DNA from: Lutibacter sp.
GTDB taxonomy: Bacteria; Bacteroidota; Bacteroidia; Flavobacteriales; Flavobacteriaceae
Reading direction: 5' to 3'
Length of the DNA stretch: 64,000 nt
Assembly: GCA_027449025.1 (NCBI GenBank)
Contig: DAIDMK010000002.1
Location: 1-64,000 of the forward strand
A program made the translations under genes and the position numbers. This document shows positions 51,574 to 60,042 of the stretch, piece by piece. The notes beneath the pieces are model-generated. The model was not told where the DNA came from, ran no database searches, and worked only from the letters and a program-made list of their open reading frames with translations. Each line of letters opens with the position of its first letter. Position 1 is the stretch's first letter.

Positions 51574-52827
51574 ATGTACTTTTTATACAACTTACTTATT
51601 TTGTTTGCCGGTTTTGCTTTAAAAATATTGGCGCTTTTCAATAAAAAAATCAAACTTTTTGTTGATGGAAGAGCGCAAACTTTTACCAAATTACAACAAG
51701 AAATTGCAAAAATCGATGAAGTAATATGGATGCACTGTGCCTCTTTGGGCGAATTTGAGCAAGGAAGGCCAATTATTGAAAAGTTAAAACTCAAATTTCC
51801 GAAAAAAAAAATAGTGCTGACTTTCTTTTCGCCGTCGGGATATGAAGTGCGTAAAAATTATGAATATGCTGATGTAGTTTGTTATTTGCCTTTAGATTCG
51901 GCCAATAATGCAAAAAAATTCCTTGAAATGGTACATCCAAGTCTGGCCATTTTTGTGAAATATGAATTTTGGCCAAACCTGTTAATGCACCTTAAAATCA
52001 GAAATATTGAAACGCTGCTAATTTCTGGTATATTTAGGGAAAACCAGTCGTTTTTCAAATCGTACGGCGGTTGGATGCGCAACTCGCTGACTGCTTTTTC
52101 ACATTTTTTTGTGCAGGATGAAAATTCAAAACAATTGTTGAGCAGCATCAATTTTAACAATGTAACTGTTAGTGGCGACACACGTTTCGACCGTGTTTAT
52201 GAAATTACACAACAAAACAACAAACTGGCTTTTATTGAAGAATTTATCGATAATAAATACACCCTTGTTGCCGGAAGCACATGGAAAGAGGATGAAATGA
52301 TGTTGGTAGATTATATCAACAACAAGGCTTCGGAAAATGAAAAATTTATTATTGCTCCGCACAATATCAATCCAAAAGATATTGACGATTTAAAAAATAG
52401 CATTTCAAAAAAAGCAGTTTTGTTTTCAGAAAAGTCGTTTGGCGAGGCTCAAGGTGCTAAAAATCTTTCCGAGTATCAGGTATTTATCATTGATACCGTT
52501 GGACTTTTGACTAAGATTTACAGCTATGCCACAGTTGCATATGTTGGAGGAGGATTTACAAAAACAGGGGTTCACAACGTTTTGGAACCGGCAACTTTTG
52601 GTATTCCAATAATTATTGGGCCAAATTATCATAAATTTAACGAAGCAGTTGATTTGGTGAAAAGTAAGGCTTGTTTTGTTGTAGGTAATTCTAATAAATT
52701 ATCTTTGCATCTAGGAGAATTTTTTCAGTTAAATGAAATGCGGACAGAAGCGGGGAAAAGCGCCAAAAAATATGTAGTCGATAAAACTGGAGCTACGTTA
52801 AAAATTTTAAATTATATAGAAAGATGA
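51574..52827 (+). CDS. waaA: 3-deoxy-D-manno-octulosonic acid transferase
   Basis: The 417-residue glycosyltransferase (KdtA) adds Kdo to lipid A in the inner membrane. Family features: membrane-anchoring N-terminus (LYNLLILFAGFALKILALF), the WMHCASLGEFEQGRPIIE block, SGDTRFDRV, SGIFRENQSF, and the end motif GGGFTKTGVHNVLEPA with a donor-binding glutamate. The stop overlaps the start of the crp-like gene by 4 bases (ATGA), so the two are translated in sequence. Length is normal. Confidence 0.95.
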   Translation: MYFLYNLLILFAGFALKILALFNKKIKLFVDGRAQTFTKLQQEIAKIDEVIWMHCASLGEFEQGRPIIEKLKLKFPKKKIVLTFFSPSGYEVRKNYEYADVVCYLPLDSANNAKKFLEMVHPSLAIFVKYEFWPNLLMHLKIRNIETLLISGIFRENQSFFKSYGGWMRNSLTAFSHFFVQDENSKQLLSSINFNNVTVSGDTRFDRVYEITQQNNKLAFIEEFIDNKYTLVAGSTWKEDEMMLVDYINNKASENEKFIIAPHNINPKDIDDLKNSISKKAVLFSEKSFGEAQGAKNLSEYQVFIIDTVGLLTKIYSYATVAYVGGGFTKTGVHNVLEPATFGIPIIIGPNYHKFNEAVDLVKSKACFVVGNSNKLSLHLGEFFQLNEMRTEAGKSAKKYVVDKTGATLKILNYIER

Positions 52828-53456
52828 GAGAAAAGCTCGAAAAATATTTTTCATTTGTGTTTGAAAAAGAATTGCTTGATGAAATAGTTCAAGTGGGCGT
52901 TTATAAAAAGTTACGCGAAAATGAAGTATTGGTTGATTTAGGCGATAAAATGAAAGGTATTCCTTTATTGTTGGAAGGAGCAATTAAGATTGTGAGGGAA
53001 GATAAAAATGGAGATGAAATGTTGCTATACTTTTTAGAACGTGGTGATACTTGCGCCAGCTCTTTTGCAAGCGCGCTCACAAATGGAAAATGCGGTATTA
53101 GAGCAATGGCCGAAAAAGAATCTGAAATTATTTTTCTTCCTAAAGAAAAATTAGATGAATGGATGGTGAAATATAAATCCTGGAGAAGTTTTGTAATTGA
53201 TAGCTACAATATTCGTCTAAATGAAATGATGGAAACTATTGATAGCTTGGCTTTTATGAATATGAGCGAGCGACTTTATAAATATTTGACTGATAAAGCT
53301 CAAATTATGCGAGAAACCTCATTAAACACTACACACCAAGACATTGCCTATGATATGCATACTTCTCGTGTTGTAATTTCACGATTGCTAAAACAACTAG
53401 AAAACGAAGGAAAAATAAAGTTGCACAGAAATAAGATTGAGATACTTGAATTTTAA
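52824..53456 (+). CDS. Crp/Fnr family transcription regulator 1
   Basis: The 210-residue regulator has an N-terminal cyclic-nucleotide-binding-like domain (VLVDLGDKMKGIPLLLEGAIKI) and a C-terminal winged HTH (HQDIAYDMHTSRVVISRLLK). The recognition helix SRVVISR lacks the Glu found at the CRP position. Cysteines are at about 77 and 90 and may help redox sensing, but there is no FNR-type four-cysteine cluster. It overlaps the waaA stop by 4 bases. A CRP-type operator lies just after its stop, before the YeeE gene. The paralogue at 55,121 has the same length. Confidence 0.92.
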   Translation: MREKLEKYFSFVFEKELLDEIVQVGVYKKLRENEVLVDLGDKMKGIPLLLEGAIKIVREDKNGDEMLLYFLERGDTCASSFASALTNGKCGIRAMAEKESEIIFLPKEKLDEWMVKYKSWRSFVIDSYNIRLNEMMETIDSLAFMNMSERLYKYLTDKAQIMRETSLNTTHQDIAYDMHTSRVVISRLLKQLENEGKIKLHRNKIEILEF

Positions 53457-53461
53457 GTTGC

Positions 53462-53504
53462 GTGATGACAATCACAAAACAATTTAATTTTTAAGATAAT
53501 TTTG
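53462..53504 (+). promoter_or_regulatory. CRP-type operator and promoter upstream of the first YeeE gene
   Basis: GTGAT-GACA-ATCAC (53,462-53,475) is a perfect CRP-like dyad with GTGA and TCAC six bases apart. TAATTTTG (53,497-53,504) lies 21 nt further on, placing the dyad centre near -41.5 of the expected start. The same arrangement, with 20 of 23 bases identical, occurs at 63,763. Confidence 0.7.
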
Positions 53505-53524
53505 ATCGTTTTAAATGTTTAACT

Positions 53525-54082
53525 ATGGATTTTATTATGCAGCCTTGGGAATGGTATGTTGCCGGACCCGTAATTTCGTTTATCATGTTTTTGCTATATT
53601 ATTTTGGTGAACGATTTGGGGTGTCATCAAATCTGGAAACATTTTGTTCTATTGGCGGAGCTGGAAAGTTTGTCGACTATTTTAAAATTGACTGGAGAGA
53701 GAATCTTTGGAATTTAATTTTTATTGCTGGCTCCATTGTTGGTGGTTTTATAGCCTCTAATTATTTAACAACAACCGATGCTGTTGCCATAAATCCACAA
53801 ACAGTACAAGATTTGGCCGATATTGGCATTGTAAATGCAGGTCAAACATATTTGCCCGATGAAATCTTCAGTATTGAAACCATGCTTTCTTTAAAAGGAT
53901 TTATAATTTTAATCATCGCTGGTTTTTTGGTTGGTTTTGGTGCGCGTTGGGCTGGTGGTTGCACATCTGGTCACGCAATTGTTGGTTTGAGTAATTTGGA
54001 GCTTCCTTCTTTAATCGCAGTAATTGGTTTTTTTATAGGAGGCTTGGTGATGACCTGGCTAATTTTACCCTTAATATTTTAG
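53525..54082 (+). CDS. YeeE/YedE family transporter, part 1
   Basis: The 185-residue membrane protein has about five helices. The family motif is GFGARWAGGCTSGHAIVG (about 138-155) with a conserved cysteine that is thought to relay thiosulfate. Residues PQTVQDLADIGIVNAGQTYL lie in a loop. In YeeE/TsuA the substrate is thiosulfate; here two half-size genes are separated (53,525 and 54,615), each with one cysteine motif, probably forming one transporter. Expression is probably controlled by the CRP-type operator upstream. The assignment to sulfur compounds is by family. Confidence 0.9.
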   Translation: MDFIMQPWEWYVAGPVISFIMFLLYYFGERFGVSSNLETFCSIGGAGKFVDYFKIDWRENLWNLIFIAGSIVGGFIASNYLTTTDAVAINPQTVQDLADIGIVNAGQTYLPDEIFSIETMLSLKGFIILIIAGFLVGFGARWAGGCTSGHAIVGLSNLELPSLIAVIGFFIGGLVMTWLILPLIF

Positions 54083-54172
54083 GATCATGAAACGCATAAG
54101 ACTTAGGATCTTTAAAAATTTGGAAATGATAATGAGCGATCCATTTGACAAAAAAACAATAGAAAATAACAA

Positions 54173-54438
54173 ATGAACCGAGCATAACAAATTTTGATAC
54201 ACAGAGGGATGATTAATAGCGAACTGCATCTGTTACCAACAAAAAACTAAAATTTAAACAGATGAACCGAGCATAACAAATTTTGATACACAGAGGGATG
54301 ATTAATAGCGAACTGCATCTGTTACCAACAAAAAATAAAATATAAACAGATGAAACGAGCGATACAAATTTTGACACACAAAGAAATGATTAATGGCGAA
54401 CTGCATCTGTTACCAACAAAAAACTAAAATTTAAACAG
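54173..54438 (+). repeat. Tandem copies 1 to 3 of an 88-bp repeat with micro-ORF and hairpin
   Basis: Three units stand head to tail: 54,173-54,261, 54,262-54,349 and 54,350-54,438 (89, 88 and 89 bp). Each starts at an ATGAA, has an AGAGGG or similar purine run, then ATGATTAAT(A/G)GCGAACTGCATCTGTT. The micro-ORF encodes MIN(S/G)ELHLLPTKN. CATCTGT near its end can pair with ACAGATG at the unit end, which contains the next ATG. Between the first YeeE stop and 54,172 nothing else is visible. Confidence 0.75.
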
Positions 54439-54527
54439 ATGAAACGCCTATAACAAAATAATCTAACAGAAAAAAGAAAGATACTAAGCGTTCCATTTGA
54501 CAAATGAAAAACAATAAAAAATAGCAA

Positions 54528-54614
54528 ATAAAACGAGCATAACAAATTTTGATACACAGAGGGATGATTAATGGCGAACTGCATCTGTACCAATAAAAAA
54601 TAAAATATAAACAG
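54528..54614 (+). repeat. Copy 4 of the 88-bp repeat, upstream of the second YeeE gene
   Basis: This unit (87 bp) ends exactly at the start codon of the gene at 54,615. The micro-ORF reads MINGELHLYQ and stops early. CATCTGT pairs with ACAGATG, in which ATG is the start codon of the YeeE gene. The unit is preceded by a segment (54,486-54,527) that also resembles the DNA before copy 1 (54,135-54,172). Confidence 0.75.
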
Positions 54615-55028
54615 ATGAAATATATAAAATTTTTTTTAGTGGGCATTCTTTTCGGAATAGTCATGAGCAAGTCCGAAATAATTTCATGGTATAGAATATA
54701 CGAAATGTTTAAGTTTCAGTCGTTTCATATGTATGGAATTATTGGCTCTGCGATAGTGCTTGGGATGATAAGCATGTTTTTATTTAAGAAAAATATGGTT
54801 AAAACTTTCAAGGGCGAAGAAATATATGTCACACCTAAAAAAGAGGGATTGTCTCGTAACCTTTTTGGCGGAATTTTATTCGGATTGGGATGGGCATTGG
54901 CCGGTGCTTGTCCGGGTCCCATGTTTGTTTTAATAGGAAAAGGCATTGTTTCCATTTTGGTGGTCATTTTTGGCGCTACTTTGGGTGCATTTTTTTACGG
55001 AGTTTACAGGGATAGATTACCCCATTAA
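54615..55028 (+). CDS. YeeE/YedE family transporter, part 2 (DUF6691-type)
   Basis: The 137-residue protein has four helices and the motif GGILFGLGWALAGACPGPMFVL (about 92-113), where the cysteine is that of the family. It is the second half of the transporter that begins at 53,525. Its start codon lies inside a repeat hairpin (CATCTGT/ACAGATG), which could limit translation. The fifth repeat copy follows 5 bp after the stop. Start at 54,615 is supported by the repeat boundary and by the N-terminal hydrophobic stretch (IKFFLVGILFGIVM). Confidence 0.9.
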   Translation: MKYIKFFLVGILFGIVMSKSEIISWYRIYEMFKFQSFHMYGIIGSAIVLGMISMFLFKKNMVKTFKGEEIYVTPKKEGLSRNLFGGILFGLGWALAGACPGPMFVLIGKGIVSILVVIFGATLGAFFYGVYRDRLPH

Positions 55029-55033
55029 TAAAG

Positions 55034-55120
55034 ATGAACCGAGCATAACAAATTTTGATACACAGGGGAATGATTAATGGCGAACTGCATCTGTACCAGC
55101 TAAAAAATAAAATTTAACAG
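55034..55120 (+). repeat. Copy 5 of the 88-bp repeat, upstream of the second crp-like gene
   Basis: This unit (87 bp) again ends exactly at the start codon of the next gene (55,121). The micro-ORF reads MINGELHLYQLKNKI, slightly longer than in the other copies. CATCTGT pairs with ACAGATG, which contains the crp start codon. Confidence 0.75.
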
Positions 55121-55753
55121 ATGAAAATACACGACATTATTGTAACTAATTTTTCAGGAATATTCGAGGAAAATTTACGAACTGAAATTTGCAACAATGG
55201 TATTTTAAAATCTGTTGAGGCGGATAAAATAATATTGGATGTTAGGACGGATATAGAGTTTATCCCCTTAATTATTTCCGGAATTGTAAAAGTAATGCGA
55301 CGTGACGGAAAAGGAAACGGTATTTTTTTGCATTATTTATCCCAAAAACAAACCAGTGCAACTGCTGTGACTTATGCAATAGAAAACATAAAAAGTGACA
55401 TTAGGCTTGAAACTGAAAGTAACGTTATGTACATTGCAATTCCGTCAAAAGTTGTAATTTCGTGGTTTTTAAAATATAGCACATGGCGTTCTTTTTATTT
55501 TAAATTGAATCAACAGCAAACAGCTTATTTAATTGAAAAAATTAATGATATCGCTTTTGAAAATTTAGAGTTTAGGCTGATAAAATATTTGGAATATTCC
55601 AGTTTAATAAGCAATAAAAACACAATAAGTAAAAAGCATTTTGACATTGCGCGCGATTTAAAAGTTTCTCGGGAAGCCATATCAAGGGTTTTGGGAAAAC
55701 TGGAAAAAGACGAAATAGTAACATTGGGAAGAAATAAAATTATTTTGAATTAA
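55121..55753 (+). CDS. Crp/Fnr family transcription regulator 2
   Basis: The 210-residue regulator has the same length as the one at 52,824 but is clearly divergent. The C-terminal HTH reads HFDIARDLKVSREAISRVLG. The recognition helix SREAISR matches CRP (SRETVGR) at Arg, Glu and final Arg, the residues that contact GTGA half-sites, so it is the better candidate for the operators at 53,462 and 63,765. Cyclic nucleotide contacts are weak in the N-terminal part. The stop is also the first base of moaA (shared A), so they are coupled. The start codon is in the repeat hairpin. Confidence 0.9.
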   Translation: MKIHDIIVTNFSGIFEENLRTEICNNGILKSVEADKIILDVRTDIEFIPLIISGIVKVMRRDGKGNGIFLHYLSQKQTSATAVTYAIENIKSDIRLETESNVMYIAIPSKVVISWFLKYSTWRSFYFKLNQQQTAYLIEKINDIAFENLEFRLIKYLEYSSLISNKNTISKKHFDIARDLKVSREAISRVLGKLEKDEIVTLGRNKIILN

Positions 55754-56739
55754 TGGAGTTATTAGACAAATTTGGAAGAAAAATCACCTATTTGCGATTG
55801 GCAATCACTGATCGTTGCAACTTGCGTTGCCAATATTGTATGCCAGCTCAAGGAATTGACATTGTTGACAGAACAGAACTCCTTTCTTATAAAGAAATGT
55901 TCCGAATTACCCGCGTACTATCTGAATTAGGCGTTAATAAAGTGCGTTTAACCGGCGGAGAACCTTTTGTGAGAAAAGATTTTATAAATTTTTTGGAATC
56001 ACTGTCTTTTAATGACAAACTCGAGGAAATTAACATCACCACAAACGGCGCTTTAATTTCAAATCATATCGATAAATTAGAATCATATAAAATCAATGCC
56101 ATTAATTTGAGTTTGGACAGCCTTCAGAAGGAAAAATTCGAAAAAATTACACGGCGAGATGTTTTTGACAGTGTTTATGATACTTTTGAAAAGTTGGAGA
56201 AAAGCAATTTAAAATTAAAATTAAATGTCGTTGTGCAGTCTGGTGTAAATACCGATGAGATTATCGATTTTATTGAACTTACCAAAAATAAGGATATTGC
56301 TGTTCGTTTTATTGAAGAAATGCCTTTTAACGGTAAAGGGCAAAGAGCTATTTCAGAAGTTTGGAATTTTAAAAAAATATTAAATCACATAAAAAATCAG
56401 TATGCGGATATTGATCCTATTTTATCCAAAAAATCTTCTACATCCGTAAATTATCGCATTCCAAATTACCAAGGAACTTTTGGCATTATCCCTGCGTTTA
56501 CCCGCACTATTTGTAGTGATTGTGATCGGATTCGCATTACATCCACTGGTTTGTTTAAAAATTGTTTGTTTGATGGCGGCGTTTTTAACGTTCGTGATTT
56601 TATAAGAAATGGTGCGAGCGATGACGAACTAAAAAAACTGTTTATTGACACTGTTCATCACAAACCTGAGAACGGATTTATTGCTGAAGCTGCCCGAGGA
56701 AACGCTGTTTCAGAAAGTATGTCCACAATTGGAGGGTAA
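55753..56739 (+). CDS. moaA: GTP 3',8-cyclase MoaA
   Basis: The 328-residue radical-SAM enzyme makes the first intermediate of molybdenum cofactor from GTP. It has the N-terminal cluster CNLRCQYC (ITDRCNLRCQYCMP at about 18-31), the SAM-binding TGGEPFVRKDF and the C-terminal cluster with C-x2-C and a later C (TICSDCDRIRIT and NCLFDGG). The C-terminal GG (STIGG) needed for activity is present. It is coupled to the upstream crp-like gene by a one-base overlap and is followed by moeA. Confidence 0.97.
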   Translation: MELLDKFGRKITYLRLAITDRCNLRCQYCMPAQGIDIVDRTELLSYKEMFRITRVLSELGVNKVRLTGGEPFVRKDFINFLESLSFNDKLEEINITTNGALISNHIDKLESYKINAINLSLDSLQKEKFEKITRRDVFDSVYDTFEKLEKSNLKLKLNVVVQSGVNTDEIIDFIELTKNKDIAVRFIEEMPFNGKGQRAISEVWNFKKILNHIKNQYADIDPILSKKSSTSVNYRIPNYQGTFGIIPAFTRTICSDCDRIRITSTGLFKNCLFDGGVFNVRDFIRNGASDDELKKLFIDTVHHKPENGFIAEAARGNAVSESMSTIGG

Positions 56740-56798
56740 ATCAATTGACAATTAACAATCTACAATTAAAAATTAACAATTGATAATCACTAATTACT

Positions 56799-58022
56799 AT
56801 GAGTTTAACTACCGTAAAAGAAGCAGTAGAAATCGTTGTAAATAATTCCGAAAATTTTGGTGTTGAAAAAGTAGATTTTTTAAATACTTTAGGTCGCGTT
56901 TTAAAAGAAAATATATTTGCCGATCGTGATTTTCCGCCTTTTGACCGGGTTAGCATGGACGGAATTGCCATTTCCTCCGAAGCCTTTAATAAAGGACAGC
57001 GCACATTTAAAATAGAAGGAATTCAGGCTGCAGGAGGCGAGCAATTAACGCTTCAAAATCCAGTGAATTGTATGGAAGCGATGACTGGCGCCGTGTTGCC
57101 GAAAAATACGGATGCTGTAATTCAATATGAGCTTTTGACCATTGAAAACGGAATTGCCAAAGTAAATTTAGAAGCGGTAAAAAGCTTTCAAAATATTCAT
57201 TTAAAAGGAACCGACAAAAAACAAGGCGATTTACTGATCAAAGAAAACACCCTCATTTCTCCTGCCGAAATTGGGATTTTTGCCACAGTTGGCAAAACTG
57301 TGGTAAATGTTGCCAAACAACCAAAGGTGATGATTGTTTCAACTGGTAACGAATTGGTTGAAGTTGGTGAAAATCCGGCCGACCACCAAATCAGAAGAAG
57401 CAATGTTTTTACCATGGTTTCATTATTGGAAAAACTGCATATAAAGACTGATACATTGCATATTTTGGATGATAAAGAAGTGTTGTTGACCAAAATTAAG
57501 TTGTTGTTGGAAAACTATGACGTTCTGATTTTTAGCGGTGCTGTTTCCAAAGGAAAATTTGATTTTATTCCCGAAGTTTTAGATCAATTGGGTGTAAAGA
57601 AACTTTTTCATCAAGTAAAACAACGTCCGGGAAAACCCTTTTGGTTTGGCAAAATAGTTAACACTGAGCCTAGTCAAAGTGGGAAAACAATATTCGCATT
57701 CCCTGGAAATCCGGTTTCAACTTTTGTAAACTGCATAAAATATTTTTATCCTTGGTATTATAAATCTGTTGGATTGGATTTTGAAAACAAACAACAGGCA
57801 ATTTTAAGCGAAGATTTATATTTTAAACCTGAACTGACTTATTTTTTGCAGGTAAAATTAAATCAGATTGAAGGTAAATTATGGGCAACCCCTATTTTAG
57901 GAAAAGGATCAGGTGATTTAGCCAATTTAGCAGATGCTGATGCTTTTTTGGAATTGCCGGATAATCGCAGTAATTTTACCAAAGGAGAGGTTTTTCCGAT
58001 ACTCTCGTACCGGAGTTTTTAA
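56799..58022 (+). CDS. moeA: Molybdopterin molybdenumtransferase MoeA
   Basis: The 407-residue enzyme inserts molybdate into adenylated molybdopterin. Family motifs: FDRVSMDGIAI (about 48-58), GAVLPKNTDAVIQYE, ISTGNELVE-like VSTGNELVEVGE, SGAVSKGKFDF and PGNPVSTFVN. It starts at an ATG 59 bp after moaA; the gap is AT-rich with repeated AATTAACAATT motifs. It is followed by a four-helix-bundle protein and moaC. Length and order suit a Moco operon. Confidence 0.96.
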   Translation: MSLTTVKEAVEIVVNNSENFGVEKVDFLNTLGRVLKENIFADRDFPPFDRVSMDGIAISSEAFNKGQRTFKIEGIQAAGGEQLTLQNPVNCMEAMTGAVLPKNTDAVIQYELLTIENGIAKVNLEAVKSFQNIHLKGTDKKQGDLLIKENTLISPAEIGIFATVGKTVVNVAKQPKVMIVSTGNELVEVGENPADHQIRRSNVFTMVSLLEKLHIKTDTLHILDDKEVLLTKIKLLLENYDVLIFSGAVSKGKFDFIPEVLDQLGVKKLFHQVKQRPGKPFWFGKIVNTEPSQSGKTIFAFPGNPVSTFVNCIKYFYPWYYKSVGLDFENKQQAILSEDLYFKPELTYFLQVKLNQIEGKLWATPILGKGSGDLANLADADAFLELPDNRSNFTKGEVFPILSYRSF

Positions 58023-58038
58023 TTTTGAGTGTTAAGTT

Positions 58039-58395
58039 ATGAGTGAGAGTATTATTAAGAATAAAAGTTTCGAGTTTTCATTAAAGATAATTGGTCTATA
58101 TACGCAGTTATTAAGTGAAAAGGAGTTTATTATCTCAAGACAATTGCTTAAAAGTGGAACTTCAATAGGCGCAAATATTGAAGAAGCATTGGCTGGTCAA
58201 AGTAAAAAAGATTTTATTGCTAAAATGTCAATATCTTCAAAAGAAGCTAGAGAAACTAAATATTGGTTACGGTTATTGAATAAGAGCGAATTAACCTTAA
58301 TTAATGTAAATAATCATTTAGAGGATGTTGAAGAATTAATTAAAATGTTAACGGCAATTGTTAAAACTTCTCAACAGAGATTAACTAAAAATTAA
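58039..58395 (+). CDS. Four-helix-bundle protein (S23/avd-like)
   Basis: The 118-residue helical protein matches the TIGR02436 family (four helix bundle, formerly 23S rRNA intervening-sequence protein): IIKNKSFEFSLKIIGLYTQL, RQLLKSGTSIGANIEEA, and DFIAKMSISSKEARETKYWLR. The function is unknown; related proteins form pentamers, and one group (Avd) assists diversity-generating retroelements. It lies between moeA and moaC, 16 and 19 bp from them, and is flanked by an inverted repeat TTTTGAGTGTT (58,022 and 58,400), which suggests that it entered as a unit. It has no visible role in Moco synthesis. Confidence 0.88.
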   Translation: MSESIIKNKSFEFSLKIIGLYTQLLSEKEFIISRQLLKSGTSIGANIEEALAGQSKKDFIAKMSISSKEARETKYWLRLLNKSELTLINVNNHLEDVEELIKMLTAIVKTSQQRLTKN

Positions 58396-58414
58396 AAACT
58401 AAACACTCAAAACT

Positions 58415-58891
58415 TTGGATAGATTTTCTCATATCAACAAAAAAAATCAGCCAAAAATGGTCAATGTTGGCGATAAAAAAGTGACCAATAGAGCGGCAAC
58501 TGCAAAAGCTAAGATGTTTTTAGGCGAAGAAATTATAGCGCATTTTGAAGATAGAGAACTGATTACCAAAAAAGGTCCGGTTTTTCAAACCGCCATTATT
58601 GCCGGAATTCAGGCGGTTAAAAAAACATCGGATCTAATTCCAATGTGTCATCCCTTGTTAATTAACGGCGTTGATATCAATATTGAAATTATAGATAAAG
58701 AAAATATAGAAATTTTGTGCACTGTTACCATAGAAGGAAAAACTGGTGTTGAAATGGAAGCGTTAACTGGCGCGACTATTGCGGCATTAACCGTTTATGA
58801 TATGTGTAAATCCATTTCGCAAAAAATGGAGATAAAAGAAGTGAAGCTGGTAAAAAAATCAGGAGGAAAAAGTGATATAAATAATGAATAA
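58415..58891 (+). CDS. moaC: Cyclic pyranopterin monophosphate synthase MoaC
   Basis: The 158-residue enzyme completes cyclic pyranopterin monophosphate, the second half of the first Moco step. Motifs: MVNVGDKKVTNRAATAKAKM, QAVKKTSDLIPMCHPL, and EALTGATIAALTVYDMCKS. Start is TTG at 58,415 (TTGGATAGATTTTC) since no nearby ATG precedes the conserved FSHINKKNQPKMVNV; a start inside at M15 is possible. The stop overlaps the start of the next gene by 8 bp, so they are coupled. Confidence 0.95.
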   Translation: MDRFSHINKKNQPKMVNVGDKKVTNRAATAKAKMFLGEEIIAHFEDRELITKKGPVFQTAIIAGIQAVKKTSDLIPMCHPLLINGVDINIEIIDKENIEILCTVTIEGKTGVEMEALTGATIAALTVYDMCKSISQKMEIKEVKLVKKSGGKSDINNE

Positions 58892-59996
58892 ACATCAAAA
58901 ACATACAAAACTCAAATTAAGGGACAACGATATTTTTTCGCCAAACGAAATTTCGATTGTTGGCTCAAAATGCAATATAATTTCAGATTTAGTTCAGCAG
59001 GTTTCAAAAAGATTGGCATCTTATAAATTGGCGTATTTAGACGCATTACATGCTGAAAATATTGAACAAAGTGTATTTGATTCTTTTACCTTTCATTCAG
59101 AGGGAACACTTGCTGTTTCTGCAAAAAATGAACTTAATAAATTCAATCAGCGCATTCAGTTTTCACAACATGATTTGTTATTTATCAATGGAAATCATTT
59201 TGAAGGCGCCAAACAAATTTTGATTTTAGACAAGGAAAAAGAGGCTTCTGTTTTAAAAAGACTGGATCAGCTAAACAATATTCAGTTTGTTATAAAACTT
59301 ACCGATGATGCAAAATTTTTCGATTTTTTGGAAGCTAAAAATCCGCAGATAAAAAACTTAATGTGTTACCATATTTCTGAAATTGATAAAATTGCGAGAC
59401 ATATTGAAAATTTAATCAAGGAAAGAATTGCGCCGATTCAAGGATTGGTATTAGCCGGAGGAAAAAGTACCAGAATGGGAACCGATAAGGGCACTCTTAA
59501 TTTTTATGGTAAAAATCAGCGCGATGTTGCGATTGAATTGTTAGAAAAACATCACTTAAAAACATATCTTTCCATTAGGTCAGATAAGGAAATAGGAATT
59601 GAAAATAAAATCACCGACAAATTTGTTGGCTTGGGTCCATTTGGCGCCATTTGTTCCGCTTTTCAGGAAAACCCAGATGTTGCCTGGTTGGTTTTGGCAA
59701 CCGATTTGCCTTTTGTGAATGATGAAGTGATCAAACTTTTGTTGAAACACAGAAATCCGTCGAAAGCTGCCACCACCATAAAAGGAAAAAACAGTCAATT
59801 TCCAGAGCCTTTGATCACTATTTGGGAGCCAAAAAGTTATACTTTATTGCTTAATTATTTGGCACAGGGATATTCTTGTCCGCGGAAAGTGTTAATTAAT
59901 TCAGCAATTGAAATTATTGAAGTAGCTGATGATTTCATCAGAAATATCAATACGCCAGAAGAATTTAAGGCTGCGCACAAAGAAATAAACGACTAA
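58884..59996 (+). CDS. mobA: MobA-like guanylyltransferase with N-terminal extension
   Basis: The 370-residue protein has the MobA nucleotidyltransferase domain from about residue 185 (QGLVLAGGKSTRMGTDKGTL, then FVGLGPFGAICSAF, ATDLPFVNDEVI). MobA adds GMP to Moco. The first 180 residues resemble a MobB-like fold (EISIVGSKCNIISDLVQQVS) but the GxxxxGKT P-loop is not kept, so that half is probably non-catalytic. The same two-part protein is known to me from other flavobacteria. It overlaps moaC by 8 bp. Confidence 0.9.
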   Translation: MNKHQKHTKLKLRDNDIFSPNEISIVGSKCNIISDLVQQVSKRLASYKLAYLDALHAENIEQSVFDSFTFHSEGTLAVSAKNELNKFNQRIQFSQHDLLFINGNHFEGAKQILILDKEKEASVLKRLDQLNNIQFVIKLTDDAKFFDFLEAKNPQIKNLMCYHISEIDKIARHIENLIKERIAPIQGLVLAGGKSTRMGTDKGTLNFYGKNQRDVAIELLEKHHLKTYLSIRSDKEIGIENKITDKFVGLGPFGAICSAFQENPDVAWLVLATDLPFVNDEVIKLLLKHRNPSKAATTIKGKNSQFPEPLITIWEPKSYTLLLNYLAQGYSCPRKVLINSAIEIIEVADDFIRNINTPEEFKAAHKEIND

Positions 59997-60042
59997 ATAA
60001 TTCACTGATTTTTTTGTGAACACATTCAATTTTTAATCCATA

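Noticed and set aside
54173-54438. CRISPR array
   Set aside because: The repeats are directly adjacent without unique spacers, about 88 bp each, and each carries an ORF and a start-codon hairpin. No cas genes are present.
56740-56798. Regulatory element between moaA and moeA
   Set aside because: The interval consists of AATTAACAATT-type low-complexity repeats that recur in other gaps; no hairpin or promoter box stands out.
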